From the NCBI GenBank assembly GCA_016802295.1, contig JAESIW010000118.1, positions 1,106,302 to 1,142,027 of the forward strand: a stretch of 35,726 bases of DNA, in the 5' to 3' direction. Positions 35,487-35,726 of this stretch are shown one piece after another (the stretch's first letter is position 1; each line of letters opens with the position of its first letter). The notes beneath the pieces are model-generated. The model was not told the origin of the DNA. It saw nothing but the letters and a program-made list of their open reading frames with translations, and ran no database searches. The position numbers and the translations under genes were made by a program. Origin of the DNA: Brachionus rotundiformis. Its lineage: Eukaryota; Rotifera; Eurotatoria; Ploima; Brachionidae.

Positions 35487-35726
35487 AACAAGAACTGATG
35501 CTCTTTTACTAAAAGAAGCAATTAAAAATTATGCTCAATGACATAACTTAATCAATTGCCAAATTTTTTATCCAACAGCCACGTCTTCAAAGAAAGAAGC
35601 TAGAAGTCCTAAGAACCCTTGTAAACAGTAGTTTGGATTTTTATATTTTTATCTAGTTTGTAATTGCAATTTAAACAATTAAGAATTACACAAAACAATT
35701 CAATATTCTTATTCAAGTCCCTATTG

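Noticed and set aside
1..35726. tRNA, rRNA or CRISPR features
   Set aside because: No cloverleaf with A/B boxes, no rRNA-like conserved stretch and no regularly spaced repeats were seen on reading.

Overview
The window is nuclear DNA of a ciliated animal. It is very AT-rich, uses the standard genetic code, and has spliceosomal introns that are mostly 49-65 bp with GT..AG ends (often GTAAGT/GTAAGC). Two cilium genes (HYDIN and TBC1D32) and an ER calreticulin ending in KDEL point to a metazoan. The AT content, tiny introns and intron-poor long genes would suit a small compact-genome spiralian such as a brachionid rotifer, but that placement is inference.

Layout. 1-2.8 kb: AT-rich DNA with a 377-bp inverted-repeat element (335-711). 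2.86-4.08 kb: single-exon calreticulin on the minus strand. 5.44-7.76 kb: two unrecognised secreted cysteine-rich genes, tail to tail, sharing a duplicated five-cysteine module. 7.8-10.2 kb: gene-poor AT-rich DNA. 10.28-29.30 kb: one complete HYDIN gene on the minus strand. I resolved it into 18 coding exons whose junction phases all agree (15,582 nt, 5,193 aa; human HYDIN is about 5,121 aa). 29.30-29.65 kb: a 354-bp shared promoter. 29.65-34.64 kb: TBC1D32/BROMI on the plus strand, 13 proposed exons (4,044 nt, 1,347 aa). 34.7-35.7 kb: a second likely non-autonomous DNA transposon (34966-35476).

How the genes work together. HYDIN builds the central-pair projection of motile axonemes, and TBC1D32/BROMI is needed for proper ciliary assembly and signalling. 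They are head to head, and their short shared promoter holds two X-box-like palindromes of the type bound by RFX ciliogenic factors. Site 29435-29448 matches the degenerate X-box consensus on the HYDIN strand and site 29526-29539 matches it on the TBC1D32 strand. This suggests a co-regulated ciliary gene pair. The calreticulin and the two secreted proteins form a separate secretory-pathway block; I see no functional link between the blocks.

The least described content is the secreted cysteine-rich pair, the bidirectional ciliary promoter and the two transposon-like elements.
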